A DNA stretch of 64,000 nt from Pseudomonas paeninsulae (GTDB lineage: Bacteria > Pseudomonadota > Gammaproteobacteria > Pseudomonadales > Pseudomonadaceae): the NCBI RefSeq assembly GCF_035621475.1, contig NZ_CP141799.1, positions 1,848,501 to 1,912,500 of the forward strand, read 5' to 3'. Positions within the stretch are counted from its first letter, which is position 1; each line of letters opens with the position of its first letter. The notes beneath the pieces are model-generated. The model was not told the origin of the DNA. It did not search any database and saw only the letters and a list, made by a program, of their open reading frames with translations. Below, piece after piece: positions 1 to 9,226 of the stretch. Made by a program: the position numbers and the translations under genes.

Positions 1-69
1 GCTGTTAACATAGCCATCTGCAAGGAAGGTGCTGAGGCTGTCGGTACTGCTTTCCACGGGGAGTCGAGA

Positions 70-390
70 ATGAAAGTGCAAGTAATCAAACGTGATGGCG
101 AGCCCGAATATGCGGTACTGCCCTGGGCAGATTATCTGGCCTTGTTGCAGGCCTCGGGCCACGCTGCGCAAGTGCCGGAAGCGCCTGCGGATGCAGTCAA
201 GCCGGCGCTGAGCGAGTTGACGCGGTTGCGTGAAGAAAAGGGCTTGTCGCTGCAAGAGTTGGCGCGCTCGGTGGGGATCAGTCCGCATTACCTGGGCATG
301 ATCGAAAGCGCCGAGCGCCAGCCAGACGCCGCCATCAAGCGGGCCTTGGCCTGGGCGCTCGGTGTCGCAGGCTGGGAGGAGAAGCTTTGA
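70..390 (+). CDS. Small XRE-type helix-turn-helix protein
   Basis: A 106-residue protein whose C-terminal half (about residues 48-100) is a Cro/CI-type helix-turn-helix: LSELTRLREEKGLSLQELA, then a second helix ending SPHYLGMIESAER. The first 45 residues (KRDGEPEYAVLPWADYLALL) are not part of the HTH and resemble the short N-terminal strand-helix unit of antitoxin-like regulators. The start at 70 has a purine-rich GGGGAG eight bases upstream. The same frame stays open back to the window edge, so a longer product cannot be excluded. Its stop overlaps the start of the next gene, so the two are translationally coupled and followed by a Sel1 gene. Probably a DNA-binding regulator; target unknown. 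Confidence 0.75.
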   Translation: MKVQVIKRDGEPEYAVLPWADYLALLQASGHAAQVPEAPADAVKPALSELTRLREEKGLSLQELARSVGISPHYLGMIESAERQPDAAIKRALAWALGVAGWEEKL

Positions 391-752
391 GCGTAAGTAT
401 CAGTCGTCAGCATTGGCAAGCCTTGCTCGATGAGTTGGAGGATGCTCGACGTCAGCGTCATCTGCTGACCTATCGAGCATTGGTCGAGCGTTTGGCCTTG
501 CCGACCCCGGCGATGCAAACGCTCACCGCTGCGTTGGAACATCTGGCGGGCCTGGATGCCCGTGCCGAACGGCCACTGCGCAGCGCCTTGGTGATCAGTC
601 AGGGCGCGAGCCGGCTGCCGCGCACCGGGTTCTTCGATTGTGTGACCCGTCTTGGCCGCTTTAACGGTGCTTCGGATGGCGTAGCCGCTGCCTCCTGGCA
701 TGCGTCCGAGGTGGTGCGGGTGTTCGAGTTCGATTACTCCGAGGCGCTCTAG
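387..752 (+). CDS. Conserved protein of unknown function, TTG start
   Basis: A 121-residue protein that I do not recognise. It begins with TTG at 387, overlapping the stop of the upstream regulator, with a strong GGAGGAG at 375-381. The N-terminal half is predicted helical and charged (LLDELEDARRQRHLLTYRALVERL). The C-terminal half has the pattern RPLRSALVIS then LPRTGFFDCVTRLGR, which loosely recalls the end of small winged-helix alkyltransferase-like domains; this is only a motif impression. No signal peptide or membrane segment. It sits between an XRE protein and a Sel1 protein in a tight three-gene unit, so it probably works with them. Confidence 0.6.
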   Translation: MSVSISRQHWQALLDELEDARRQRHLLTYRALVERLALPTPAMQTLTAALEHLAGLDARAERPLRSALVISQGASRLPRTGFFDCVTRLGRFNGASDGVAAASWHASEVVRVFEFDYSEAL

Positions 753-1220
753 GTGCTTGGGCAACTGCGTGCGCGTATAGGCTATGTGGTGGCCCGACGG
801 TTGTTCCACTGGTCGTGGTTGGTTAAACAGCCACGCGGCTGGCGCTGGCTGGAAGGGCAGTTCGCGCGCATGGCCAACCTCGGCGATGTTGCCGCGCAGG
901 GCTTTTACGGGCATATCCTGCTGTTTCGTGGCCACGGGTTTGGCGCCCGCGAAGAAGGCGTGCGTCTGTTGCGCCTGGCCGCCACTGGTGGTGATGCCAA
1001 GGCTGCCTATCAGCTTGGCGTACTGAGCCTGGCGGGCGATACCCGGCAAGCCCCCGATGGGGTCGAGGCCGCGCGCTGGTGGACGCTGGCGGCCGCGGCT
1101 GGCCATCCCCTGGCCGCCCAGCGCTTGGCCGACCTGTATCGTGAGGGTGGCCGGGGCTTGCCGGCCGACCCCGAGCTGGCGGCGTGCTTTGTCCAGAGGG
1201 CGCAGGAACTGGGACTGTAA
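753..1220 (+). CDS. Sel1-repeat (TPR-like) protein, GTG start
   Basis: A 155-residue protein with Sel1-type helical repeats from about residue 45 to 150: GDVAAQGFYGHILL, GDAKAAYQLGVLSL, GHPLAAQRLADLYREG. Sel1 repeats are protein-interaction scaffolds. The first residues (MLGQLRARIGYVVARRLFHWSWLV) are basic and hydrophobic and could be a membrane anchor, but no cleavage site is clear. The GTG start follows the upstream stop directly with no intergenic base. It is the last gene of a three-gene unit with the XRE protein and the 121-residue protein. Partner and function unknown. Confidence 0.65.
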   Translation: MLGQLRARIGYVVARRLFHWSWLVKQPRGWRWLEGQFARMANLGDVAAQGFYGHILLFRGHGFGAREEGVRLLRLAATGGDAKAAYQLGVLSLAGDTRQAPDGVEAARWWTLAAAAGHPLAAQRLADLYREGGRGLPADPELAACFVQRAQELGL

Positions 1221-1702
1221 GGGTTTATAGCTAGTGGCCTGATCGGTTAATCCGGTTATTCATGGACTCAGCCTGTCCATAGCCTTGTAGGATTCCGCGC
1301 CCGCTCTCGCTAATCTTCCCGCCATTGTTCCTGCCTTCCCCATCCATGGGGGCGCTGGCGGGCTTGCGGCATTTCCCACCCCAGGTGGGGCGCGCGGCCT
1401 GCGGCTAATGTAGGCGCAGGGCTGCCAGGTTGTAGTGCCGCAGTGCAGGACGGACCGAGGTTGGGCCTCCCACAGATAAGACTCAAGTCGACGAATTTGA
1501 GTCAACCCACAACCGGCCACTTGTTACAGAAGCGCCTTCAGCGCAAGCCTGGCTGCTAGAGGTCCTGATTGAAGTCAAGCCTTGGCGGCGCTTCGCAGGT
1601 CTTCGCGGCTGGACGCGCGCTCCAGCCGTAATTGCACCCAGCTGTAGCGCCTTGCAGGTGCGGCTTGGCAAGCGCCGCGTCTCTGCGAAGGCGGGTTGCT
1701 AG
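1221..1702. other. Gene-free gap with small inverted repeats
   Basis: 482 bases between two converging genes. No convincing coding region. There is a 7-bp inverted repeat at 1480-1486/1497-1503 (GACTCAA/TTGAGTC) and a hairpin at 1607-1627 (GGCTGGA/TCCAGCC, 7-base loop). Either may help terminate transcription but neither has a clear T tract. Confidence 0.4.
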
Positions 1703-3463
1703 TCAAGCCGACAGCTTGTGCGTATCGATGATATGCAGGCTGTAACCGGGCACTGCCTTGGCGTGGCGCTTGGCTTCCGAAGCCAGAGCTGCGAGCTGGC
1801 TGGCGTCCAGTTGTGCGCATTGTTCCGGGCGTAGATGCACCGCCCCCAGTGACAGGGAGAGCAGCGCGAATTCCTGGCGCTGGCCCTGCCGGCCGTGGGC
1901 GACCAGGCAGCCAGCTTGCAGGTGTTCATCGCTGTAGAAGCGCCGGCACTGACTTTGAAAGTCTTCCTGCAGGCGATTGAGGCGGGCTCGCCAATCGTGT
2001 GAGCCGAGCACCAGCAAGAAGTCGTCGCCGCCAATATGGCCGACAAAATCCCGTGCAGGGTCTACCCGCTCGCTTAGGCATTGCGCCAGACTCAGCAACA
2101 CTTCATCGCCTTTGGCATAGCCATAGAGGTCGTTGAACGGCTTGAAGTTGTCGATATCCACATAACAGATCACCGCTTCTCGGGCTTGTTGCAACAGGCG
2201 AGTCAGGCATTGCTGGATCGGTACATTGCCCGGCAGCAGGGTCAGCGGGTTGGCGTAGCGCGCCTGCTGGATCTTCAGTTCGGTGATCAACTTGAGCACA
2301 TCGATCACCCGCCCAAGCCCCAGGTAACTGCCGTCCTGGGTGATGATGAAATCTTCCTCTATGCGTTGACGGGCACGGCTGGTGAGCAGGCGGCTGACCT
2401 GCTGCAACGACTGCTTTAGTTCGACGGCGAGGAAGTCATTACTCATCAGGCGGCTGATCGGTTTGCGGGCGAACAGGTCGGTGGCAAAAGGCTTGAGCAG
2501 TGCTTCGGACAGCGCATGGCGGTTGACGATGCCGATCGGTTGCCCGTGCTCATCGACGACGGCCAAGGAGTTGAGATTGGCCTGGGCACGGAAGGCTTCC
2601 AGCACCTCGGCGATGAGCGTGTGCTGGGGTACTGCCGGCTGTGCGTTGAGCAGGGGGCTGAGGTTGCTGCCTTCTTCGCTGAGGGCTAGCGCATTGCCGT
2701 TGAGTTTCGGCAGGAGTTTGTGCGCATCGCGTGGTGGTTGTTCCTGCGGGCGACAGAGCAAATAGCCTTGCAGCAGGTCAATGCCCATCTCGGCCAGTAC
2801 GGCGAGTTCTTCTTCCAGTTCGATCCCTTCGGCAATCACCTGGGCGCGTGACGCCTTGGCCATCTTCAGGATCGAACCGACGAACTCGCGCTTGACCGCG
2901 TCCTGATGAATGCCATCGATAAAGTGGCGGTCTATTTTCACGTAATCCGGGCGCAGCTCTGACCATAGGCGCAGGCTCGAATAGCCAGCGCCAAGGTCGT
3001 CCAGGGCAATCGAAAAGCCCATGGCGCGGTAATGATGCAGGGCGGTATCGAGGAGGGTGAAGTCGTCGGTGGGAGACTGCTCGGTCAGCTCGATCACCAC
3101 TTGGCTGGGCGGGATGCCATAGGCTTGCAGCAGTTGCAGGGTGCGACCGGGTTGATGGCCAGGCTCCAGCAGTGAATCCGGCGAGACGTTGAGAAACAGC
3201 TTGCCCGGCAGTTGCAGTTCGCTGAAGCGCCGGCAGGCATTTTTGCGACAGGCCACCTCCAGCTCGCCCAGTCGCCCGGCATTGCGTGCCACGGCGAACA
3301 GATTGATCGGTGAGTGCAATGGGCTGTTGGACGGGCCACGAGTCAGGGCTTCGTATCCGAGGATGCAGCGCTCGGAAAGGCTGACGATCGGCTGGAACAA
3401 GCTGTACAGGTCGCCGTGAGCGAGAATATGGTCCAGCGCGCTCAGTTGCTCGGTGGCGGTCAT
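1703..3463 (-). CDS. EAL-CBS-GGDEF cyclic-di-GMP protein, probably a phosphodiesterase
   Basis: A 586-residue cytoplasmic protein: EAL domain (about 10-245), paired CBS domains (about 275-400), GGDEF domain (about 415-580). The EAL domain keeps the catalytic signature: EALTRGP, FLNVSP, ELTEQ, a DDLGAGYSS loop, YVKIDR and AEGIE. The cyclase domain is altered: the signature reads HIGGDDF rather than RxGGDEF, and the expected RxxD inhibitory site five residues upstream reads PARD. I therefore expect c-di-GMP hydrolysis, with the GGDEF and CBS parts sensing nucleotides. The start at 3463 was chosen over an upstream methionine because the EAL domain begins directly after it. It lies downstream of prc on the same strand, beyond a terminator-like hairpin. 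Confidence 0.85.
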   Translation of the reverse strand: MTATEQLSALDHILAHGDLYSLFQPIVSLSERCILGYEALTRGPSNSPLHSPINLFAVARNAGRLGELEVACRKNACRRFSELQLPGKLFLNVSPDSLLEPGHQPGRTLQLLQAYGIPPSQVVIELTEQSPTDDFTLLDTALHHYRAMGFSIALDDLGAGYSSLRLWSELRPDYVKIDRHFIDGIHQDAVKREFVGSILKMAKASRAQVIAEGIELEEELAVLAEMGIDLLQGYLLCRPQEQPPRDAHKLLPKLNGNALALSEEGSNLSPLLNAQPAVPQHTLIAEVLEAFRAQANLNSLAVVDEHGQPIGIVNRHALSEALLKPFATDLFARKPISRLMSNDFLAVELKQSLQQVSRLLTSRARQRIEEDFIITQDGSYLGLGRVIDVLKLITELKIQQARYANPLTLLPGNVPIQQCLTRLLQQAREAVICYVDIDNFKPFNDLYGYAKGDEVLLSLAQCLSERVDPARDFVGHIGGDDFLLVLGSHDWRARLNRLQEDFQSQCRRFYSDEHLQAGCLVAHGRQGQRQEFALLSLSLGAVHLRPEQCAQLDASQLAALASEAKRHAKAVPGYSLHIIDTHKLSA

Positions 3464-3488
3464 GGTGGGTCTCGATATGCAGAAAAGC

Positions 3489-3518
3489 GAAGGGGCTGAT
3501 ATCGCTATCAGCCCCTTC
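3489..3518 (-). terminator. Hairpin terminator between prc and the EAL gene
   Basis: A perfect 12-bp inverted repeat, GAAGGGGCTGAT/ATCAGCCCCTTC with a 6-base loop, located 52 bases past the prc stop. On the minus strand it is followed by CGCTTTT, a short T run. It probably ends prc transcription. Confidence 0.7.
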
Positions 3519-3569
3519 ATTTCACGACAGATTGATGACCCTTTGATGACAGCCGTAAGCGGCTAACGC

Positions 3570-5651
3570 TTACTGTTTGGCCACCCTCGAACTCAACCCC
3601 AGGTAGTCGAGCAAGATATGCCCGCTTTCGGCAAGGAAGGCGTCATCTTCCGGTTTGGTTTTTTCAGGTTCGACCGGAGTAGCGTCTTCGTCTTCTTTCT
3701 TCAACTCACTGAGCAGGGTTTCACCCTTGGCTTTACGACGGTTGTTTTCGATCACCAGTTGCTGCGCTTCTATATCAGTCTGTTGTGCGCGGCGTTTGCC
3801 TTCGTTGAGGCTAACGCTGGTTTCATCCATGAGCTTTTGCGCCAGAGCAAGGCGTTCGCGGGTGAAGGTGAAGTCGGGATTCTTTGCCGTGCGGCTATCG
3901 TAGCGAGTCTGCAGTTCCTTCAGGAAGGGCATGATCGGATCGGATTTTGGGGTCATCGCTGCTTTGATGCTGTCCCACGGCAATGCCTCGGGCAGGGCAC
4001 TTTCACCGATTTCCTTAGTGTTCATCACGTCGGGGTACTGGATGTCCGGGATCACCCCCTGATGCTGGGTGCTTTGCCCGGAAACGCGGTAGAACTTGGC
4101 TAGGGTCAGCTTGAGCTCGCCGTGGTTGAGCGGCTGAATGGTCTGTACCGTGCCTTTACCGAAGGTCTGGCCGCCGAGGATCAGGGCGCGGTGATAGTCC
4201 TGCATAGCGCCGGCGAAAATCTCCGAAGCCGAGGCTGACAGGCGATTGACCAGTACGGCCAGCGGGCCTTTGTAGAAGATGCCGGTATTTTCATCAGCCA
4301 GCACATCGACCCGGCCGTCGCTGTTGCGCACCAGTACGGTTGGTCCCTGGTCGATAAACAGCCCGGTCAGTTCGGTCGCTTCTTGCAGTGAGCCGCCACC
4401 GTTGTTGCGCAAGTCGATGACCACGCCGTCGACCTTTTCCTGCTCCAGTTCGGTGATCAGGCGTTTGACGTCACGGGTAGTGCTCGTGTAGTTCGGGTCA
4501 CCGGCACGGAAGGCCTTGAAGTCGAGGTAGAACGCGGGAACTTCAATGATGCCCAGTTTGTAGTCGCGCCCTTCGTGAGTGAGCCGCAGCACGGATTTCT
4601 TCGCGGCTTGCTCTTCCAGCTTGACTGCTTCACGGGTGATGTTGACTACCTTGCTGGTCTCGTCATTAGGTGCGTTGCTCGCCGGAATCACTTCCAGGCG
4701 CACCTGCGAGCCTTTCGGTCCGCGGATCAGCTTGACCACTTCGTCCAGGCGCCAGCCGATCACGTCGACAATTTCGTCGCTGCCCTGGGCAACACCGATG
4801 ATCTTGTCTGCCGGGGCAATCTGCTTGCTCTTGTCGGCCGGTCCTGCGGGCACCAGGCGCACAACCTTGACATGCTCGTTGTCGCTTTGCAGTACCGCGC
4901 CAATGCCTTCCAGCGACAGGCTCATATTGATGTCGAAGTTCTCCGCATTGTCTGGGGAGAGATAGGAAGTATGCGGGTCGTAGGACATGGCAAAGGCATT
5001 GACGTAGGCCTGGAATATATCCTCGCCGCGAGTCTGGCGCAGGCGTGTCTGTTGACTTTTGTAGCGTTTGATCAGCAGTTCCTGAATTGCCTTGGGTTCC
5101 TTGCCGGCGATTTTCAGGCGCAGCACTTCGTCTTTGACGCGTTTGCGCCATAGCTCGTCCAACTCGACTAAATTCTTGGCCCAAGGAGCTTTTTCGCGGT
5201 CGATCAGCAGGCTTTCATCGGTGCTGAAGTCAATCTTGTCGACACCTTGTTCGAGTATGTTCAGGGCGAATTGCAAACGACTTTGCAGGCGCTCCAGTTG
5301 GCGCTTGTAGATTAGAAATCCCGGTTCCAGATTTCCGCTTTTCAGCAGGTCGTCGAACTGGTTGCGCCACTGGTCGAACTCGGCGATATCACCCGCGGTG
5401 AAGTAACTGCGCGAGGGGTCGAGCATCTTCAGGTAACCCTGATAGATCTTCACCGAGCGCTCATCGTTGAGTGGTGGCTTGTTGTAGTGGTGCCGGTTGA
5501 GCAGCTCTACAACATTGAGGCTGGCGATGACCTGCTCGCGGTTTGGCTGCAAGTATTCCCACGGATCGGCACTGGTGGTTTTCGCCGACAGCGGCAAGGC
5601 ACTTAAGCCAAGGCTAAGGGCAAGGAGGGTGCTAAGCAGTGATCGCTTCAT
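3570..5651 (-). CDS. prc: Tail-specific (carboxy-terminal processing) protease Prc
   Basis: A 693-residue periplasmic serine protease of family S41 that trims or degrades proteins with exposed hydrophobic C-termini. The signal peptide is residues 1-23 (LLSTLLALSLGLSALPLSA). Following it are the N-terminal helical domain, a PDZ domain (about 240-330, LSLEGIGAVLQ) and the S41 core. The catalytic residues by spacing to the E. coli enzyme are Ser474 (LSASASE), Asp485 and Lys499 (FGKG). The length is close to the 682 residues of E. coli Prc. The methionine at 5651 starts a clean signal peptide. The C-terminus is a charged DUF3340 region, usual for the family. It is divergent from the oxidoreductase at 5780. 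Confidence 0.95.
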   Translation of the reverse strand: MKRSLLSTLLALSLGLSALPLSAKTTSADPWEYLQPNREQVIASLNVVELLNRHHYNKPPLNDERSVKIYQGYLKMLDPSRSYFTAGDIAEFDQWRNQFDDLLKSGNLEPGFLIYKRQLERLQSRLQFALNILEQGVDKIDFSTDESLLIDREKAPWAKNLVELDELWRKRVKDEVLRLKIAGKEPKAIQELLIKRYKSQQTRLRQTRGEDIFQAYVNAFAMSYDPHTSYLSPDNAENFDINMSLSLEGIGAVLQSDNEHVKVVRLVPAGPADKSKQIAPADKIIGVAQGSDEIVDVIGWRLDEVVKLIRGPKGSQVRLEVIPASNAPNDETSKVVNITREAVKLEEQAAKKSVLRLTHEGRDYKLGIIEVPAFYLDFKAFRAGDPNYTSTTRDVKRLITELEQEKVDGVVIDLRNNGGGSLQEATELTGLFIDQGPTVLVRNSDGRVDVLADENTGIFYKGPLAVLVNRLSASASEIFAGAMQDYHRALILGGQTFGKGTVQTIQPLNHGELKLTLAKFYRVSGQSTQHQGVIPDIQYPDVMNTKEIGESALPEALPWDSIKAAMTPKSDPIMPFLKELQTRYDSRTAKNPDFTFTRERLALAQKLMDETSVSLNEGKRRAQQTDIEAQQLVIENNRRKAKGETLLSELKKEDEDATPVEPEKTKPEDDAFLAESGHILLDYLGLSSRVAKQ

Positions 5652-5779
5652 GCTTACTCGACGTAGGGACAATTGATAACGCATATTAGGCCATCATTCA
5701 GGGCGCCAAGTTCCATCGGCGCAATGCAAAAGACCGACGTTGAAAGTCGGGCTCGGTTCAAATGCACTATGGAGGCAGC

Positions 5780-6745
5780 GTGAAGGCATTGCAAGGCGTT
5801 GAAGGGCGCGTGGAATGGGCGGAGCAGCCCACCCCGGCCTGTGATGTGGGGCAGATCCGTATTCGAGTGGCAGCCGCCGGACTGAACAGGGCCGACCTGT
5901 TGCAGTGCGCCGGTCTGTATCCGCCGCCGCCGGGTGCCAGCGATATATTGGGCCTGGAATGCGCCGGTGTAGTCAGCGAGGTTGGGGCTGGCAGTGACTG
6001 GAAGGTTGGCGATCGGGTGTGCGCGCTGCTCTCCGGCGGCGGCATGGCTGAGGACGTGGTGATCGATGCACGGCACGCCTTGCCAGTGCCCGAAGGCGTC
6101 TCACTGCACGAGGCGGCTGCCTTGCCAGAGGTGTATGCCACGGCCTGGCTCAACCTGTTCCAGTTGGCTTGCTTGAAACCGGGCGAAAAGGTCCTGTTGC
6201 ATGCGGGGGCCAGTGGTGTGGGGTCGGCGGCGATCCAGTTGTGCAGGGCATTTGGCAGTCCGTGCTGGGTCAGCGTCGGTTCTGCCGAGCGCCTGGCCTA
6301 TTGCGAAGCCTTGGGTGCCCAGGCGGGCGTGTTGCGTGGCGATGACAACCTGCAGGCCTTACGCGATTTCGCCCCCTTCGATGTGATCCTCGATCCGGTT
6401 GGCGGCAACTACGCCGCGCTCAACCTGGAGTTGCTGGCGCTCGATGGTCGCTGGGTGAATATCGGTCTGATGGGCGGGCGCAAGGCCGAACTGGATCTGG
6501 GGTTGCTGCTGGGTAAGCGCATTCAATTGATCGGTTCGACCCTGCGCAGTCGCGATGATCAGTTCAAGGCCGATCTGCTGCGCGATCTGCAACAGCAGGT
6601 GTGGCCGCTGTTTGCCGAAGGCCGGCTCAAGCCGCAACTGGAACGCAGTTTCCCGATCGCGGACGCGCAAGCGGCCTTTGCCGAACTGGCGAGTAATCGG
6701 GTTAACGGCAAACTGGTGTTGGTGATAGACCCGACCCTGGCGTGA
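5780..6745 (+). CDS. NAD(P)H quinone oxidoreductase, PIG3/zinc-independent MDR family
   Basis: A 321-residue medium-chain reductase that transfers hydride from NADPH to quinones or other enones. It has the groES-like domain (GLNRADLLQCAGLYPPPPG), the nucleotide-binding motif HAGASGVGSAAIQL (about 140-153), and the family-typical DVILDPVGG and GSTLRSR. The catalytic zinc ligands of alcohol dehydrogenases are absent, as in the quinone reductase subgroup. I prefer the GTG at 5780, preceded by GGAGG at 5771-5775, over the ATG at 5762, because family members begin directly with MKA. It is divergent from prc. Physiological substrate unknown. Confidence 0.85.
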   Translation: MKALQGVEGRVEWAEQPTPACDVGQIRIRVAAAGLNRADLLQCAGLYPPPPGASDILGLECAGVVSEVGAGSDWKVGDRVCALLSGGGMAEDVVIDARHALPVPEGVSLHEAAALPEVYATAWLNLFQLACLKPGEKVLLHAGASGVGSAAIQLCRAFGSPCWVSVGSAERLAYCEALGAQAGVLRGDDNLQALRDFAPFDVILDPVGGNYAALNLELLALDGRWVNIGLMGGRKAELDLGLLLGKRIQLIGSTLRSRDDQFKADLLRDLQQQVWPLFAEGRLKPQLERSFPIADAQAAFAELASNRVNGKLVLVIDPTLA

Positions 6746-6860
6746 AGGCAGGTAGCGATTGGCTTACTCAATCGACACCATGGCGGCAATCAATAAGCTT
6801 TCTGCGCTGAAGTGGCTAAGATGGCCCCAGTAGATTTTCAACCCTCACAAGGAATTATAG

Positions 6861-7424
6861 ATGTCCCTCATTAACACTCAGGTTCAACCTTTCAAGGCCA
6901 ACGCTTTCCACAACGGCAAGTTCATCGAAGTCACCGAGCAGTCCCTGAAGGGTCAGTGGTCTGTTCTGATCTTTATGCCGGCAGCCTTCACCTTTAACTG
7001 CCCGACTGAGATCGAAGACGCTGCCAATAACTACGCCGCGTTCCGTGATGCCGGTACCGAAATTTACATCGTCACCACCGACACCCATTTCTCGCACAAA
7101 GTCTGGCACGAAACTTCCCCGGCTGTGAGCAAGGCTCAGTTCCCGCTGATCGGCGACCCGACCCATGCCCTGACCAACGCTTTCGGCGTACACATTGCTG
7201 AAGAAGGCCTGGCGCTGCGTGGCACCTTCCTGATCAACCCGGAAGGCGTGATCAAGACCGTGGAAATTCACTCCAACGAAATCGCTCGCGACGTATCCGA
7301 AACCCTGCGCAAGCTGAAGGCCGCCCAGTACACCGCCGCTCACCCGGGCGAAGTCTGCCCGGCCAAATGGAAGGAAGGCGAGGCCACTCTGGCTCCGTCC
7401 CTGGACCTGGTCGGTAAAATTTAA
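6861..7424 (+). CDS. ahpC: Alkyl hydroperoxide reductase peroxiredoxin subunit AhpC
   Basis: A 187-residue typical 2-Cys peroxiredoxin that reduces hydrogen peroxide, organic peroxides and peroxynitrite in the cytoplasm. The peroxidatic Cys47 is in FNCPTEIED and the resolving Cys166 in EVCPAKW. The active-site Thr is in AAFTFNCPT. The full length matches E. coli AhpC. AAGGAATT lies just upstream of the start. The codon choice (CTG, AAC, GGC, GCC) is strongly biased, as for a highly expressed gene. AhpF, its reductase, lies 170 bases downstream with a hairpin between them. I could not pick out a convincing OxyR site upstream. Confidence 0.97.
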   Translation: MSLINTQVQPFKANAFHNGKFIEVTEQSLKGQWSVLIFMPAAFTFNCPTEIEDAANNYAAFRDAGTEIYIVTTDTHFSHKVWHETSPAVSKAQFPLIGDPTHALTNAFGVHIAEEGLALRGTFLINPEGVIKTVEIHSNEIARDVSETLRKLKAAQYTAAHPGEVCPAKWKEGEATLAPSLDLVGKI

Positions 7425-7528
7425 CCAAGGTCTGAACGCTGCTGCGCTTCGATACGGCAGCGTTAACCAGCGTTTTCCTGGCAAAACAACGCGCTGCTAG
7501 GGCTGTAACCCAGCCCTTCTAGTGCCCG

Positions 7529-7559
7529 ACGCCCGGGCGCGATCCGTCCGGGCGTTTTT
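7529..7559 (+). terminator. Hairpin terminator or attenuator between ahpC and ahpF
   Basis: Inverted repeat ACGCCCGG/CCGGGCGT with an 11-base loop, followed by TTTTT, 105 bases past the ahpC stop and 36 bases before ahpF. It would let ahpC mRNA exceed ahpF mRNA if readthrough is partial. Confidence 0.7.
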
Positions 7560-7594
7560 GTGTCTGAATTTCGTTAGCAAGGGATACCTGAATC

Positions 7595-9151
7595 ATGTTG
7601 GACGCCAATCTGAAAGCCCAGTTGAAGGCCTACCTCGAGAAGGTTACCCAGCCGTTCGAGATCGTCGCGTCCCTCGATGACAGCGACAAATCCCGCGAAC
7701 TGCTCGGCCTGCTGCAAGACATTGTCAGCCTGACCGACAAAATCACCCTCAAGACCGATGGCAGCGACAGTCGCACGCCGTCGTTCTCGCTCAATCGCCC
7801 CGCGGCGAATATCAGCCTGCGTTTTGCCGGTATTCCCATGGGCCACGAATTCACTTCGCTGGTGCTCGCGTTGCTGCAGGTCGGTGGCCATCCATCCAAG
7901 ACCGCGGCGGATGTGATCGAACAGATCAAGGGCATCGAAGGCCAATTCAATTTCGAAACCTACTATTCGCTGTCCTGCCAAAATTGCCCGGACGTGGTCC
8001 AGGCGCTGAACCTGATGGCCGTACTCAACCCCAATATCCGCCACGTCGCCATTGATGGCGCGCTGTTCCAGGCAGAAGTCGAGGCGCGGCAGATCATGTC
8101 GGTACCGAGCCTGTACCTGAACGGCGAGCCGTTTGGCCAAGGGCGTATGGGGGTAGAGGAAATCATCGCCAAGATCGACACCAATGCCGGTGCCCGCGAT
8201 GCCGACAAGCTCAACGCCAAGGCGGCCTTCGACGTGCTGGTGGTCGGTGGTGGTCCGGCTGGCGCTGCTGCGGCTATCTATGCCGCGCGCAAAGGCATTC
8301 GTACCGGGGTGGCGGCCGAGCGTTTCGGCGGCCAGGTGCTGGATACCATGGCCATCGAGAATTTCATCTCGGTGCAGGAAACCGAAGGGCCGAAGCTGGC
8401 CCGCGCCCTGGAAGAACACGTCAAGCAGTACGAAGTCGACATCATGAACCTGCAGCGCGCCAGCGCCATCATTCCGGCCAGGCAGGCTGGCGGCCTGCAT
8501 GAAGTCAGGTTCGATAGCGGCGCGTCGCTGAAAGCCAAGACCCTGATTTTGGCCACTGGCGCGCGCTGGAGGGAGATGAACGTGCCCGGCGAACAGGCCT
8601 ACCGTGGCAAGGGTGTGGCCTACTGCCCGCATTGCGATGGGCCGTTGTTCAAGGGCAAGCGGGTGGCGGTGATCGGTGGTGGCAACTCCGGCGTGGAAGC
8701 CGCCATCGACCTGGCCGGCATCGTCGCCCATGTCACCCTGATCGAGTTCGACAGCCAGTTGCGTGCCGATGCGGTATTGCAGAACAAACTCAACAGTCTG
8801 CCGAACGTGACCATTATCAAGAGCGCGCTGACCAGCGAAGTGCTGGGCGATGGGCAGAAGGTCAAGGCGCTGGTCTACAAGGACCGCAACACTGACGAAC
8901 TGCACAACGTCGAATTGGACGGGATCTTCGTGCAGATCGGTCTGCTGCCCAATAGCGACTGGCTCAAAGGCGTGATCGAGTTGTCACCACGCGGTGAGAT
9001 CATCGTCGATGCCAGGGGCGGCACCAACGTGCCCGGTATCTTCGCCGCTGGCGATGTGACCACTGTGCCTTACAAGCAGATCGTCATCGCCGTGGGCGAG
9101 GGCGCCAAGGCTTCGCTCAGCGCCTTCGATCACCTGATCCGTTCGGACTGA
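7595..9151 (+). CDS. ahpF: Alkyl hydroperoxide reductase flavoprotein AhpF
   Basis: A 518-residue NADH:peroxiredoxin disulfide reductase that recycles AhpC. The N-terminal double thioredoxin-fold domain (1-200) carries the transfer cysteines Cys128 and Cys131 (SCQNCPDVV). The C-terminal thioredoxin-reductase domain has the FAD motif [19 protein letters not shown], the redox pair YCPHCDGP, the NADH motif [17 protein letters not shown], and the second FAD motif [10 protein letters not shown]. It is full length. It is transcribed after ahpC, with an intervening hairpin that could reduce its level, consistent with a catalytic reductase needing fewer copies than the peroxiredoxin. Confidence 0.97.
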   Translation: MLDANLKAQLKAYLEKVTQPFEIVASLDDSDKSRELLGLLQDIVSLTDKITLKTDGSDSRTPSFSLNRPAANISLRFAGIPMGHEFTSLVLALLQVGGHPSKTAADVIEQIKGIEGQFNFETYYSLSCQNCPDVVQALNLMAVLNPNIRHVAIDGALFQAEVEARQIMSVPSLYLNGEPFGQGRMGVEEIIAKIDTNAGARDADKLNAKAAFDVLVVGGGPAGAAAAIYAARKGIRTGVAAERFGGQVLDTMAIENFISVQETEGPKLARALEEHVKQYEVDIMNLQRASAIIPARQAGGLHEVRFDSGASLKAKTLILATGARWREMNVPGEQAYRGKGVAYCPHCDGPLFKGKRVAVIGGGNSGVEAAIDLAGIVAHVTLIEFDSQLRADAVLQNKLNSLPNVTIIKSALTSEVLGDGQKVKALVYKDRNTDELHNVELDGIFVQIGLLPNSDWLKGVIELSPRGEIIVDARGGTNVPGIFAAGDVTTVPYKQIVIAVGEGAKASLSAFDHLIRSD

Positions 9152-9226
9152 GGCTGCTGATTGAGCGCCTTGCCTGGTCTGGGAATGAAAAAGGCCATGT
9201 AGCCGTTATGGGTTGATGGCAAAACC

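Noticed and set aside
1..69. Extension of the first regulator upstream of position 70
   Set aside because: The frame is open to the edge, but there is a good ribosome site for ATG 70 and the upstream codons do not look like a helix-turn-helix protein.
6746..6860. A possible OxyR site upstream of ahpC
   Set aside because: There are GATT/AATC-like half-sites, but I could not fit the four-tetranucleotide OxyR pattern convincingly.
7574..8905. A 443-codon minus-strand frame opposite ahpF
   Set aside because: Same reason: AhpF is complete and the antisense frame has no recognisable protein.
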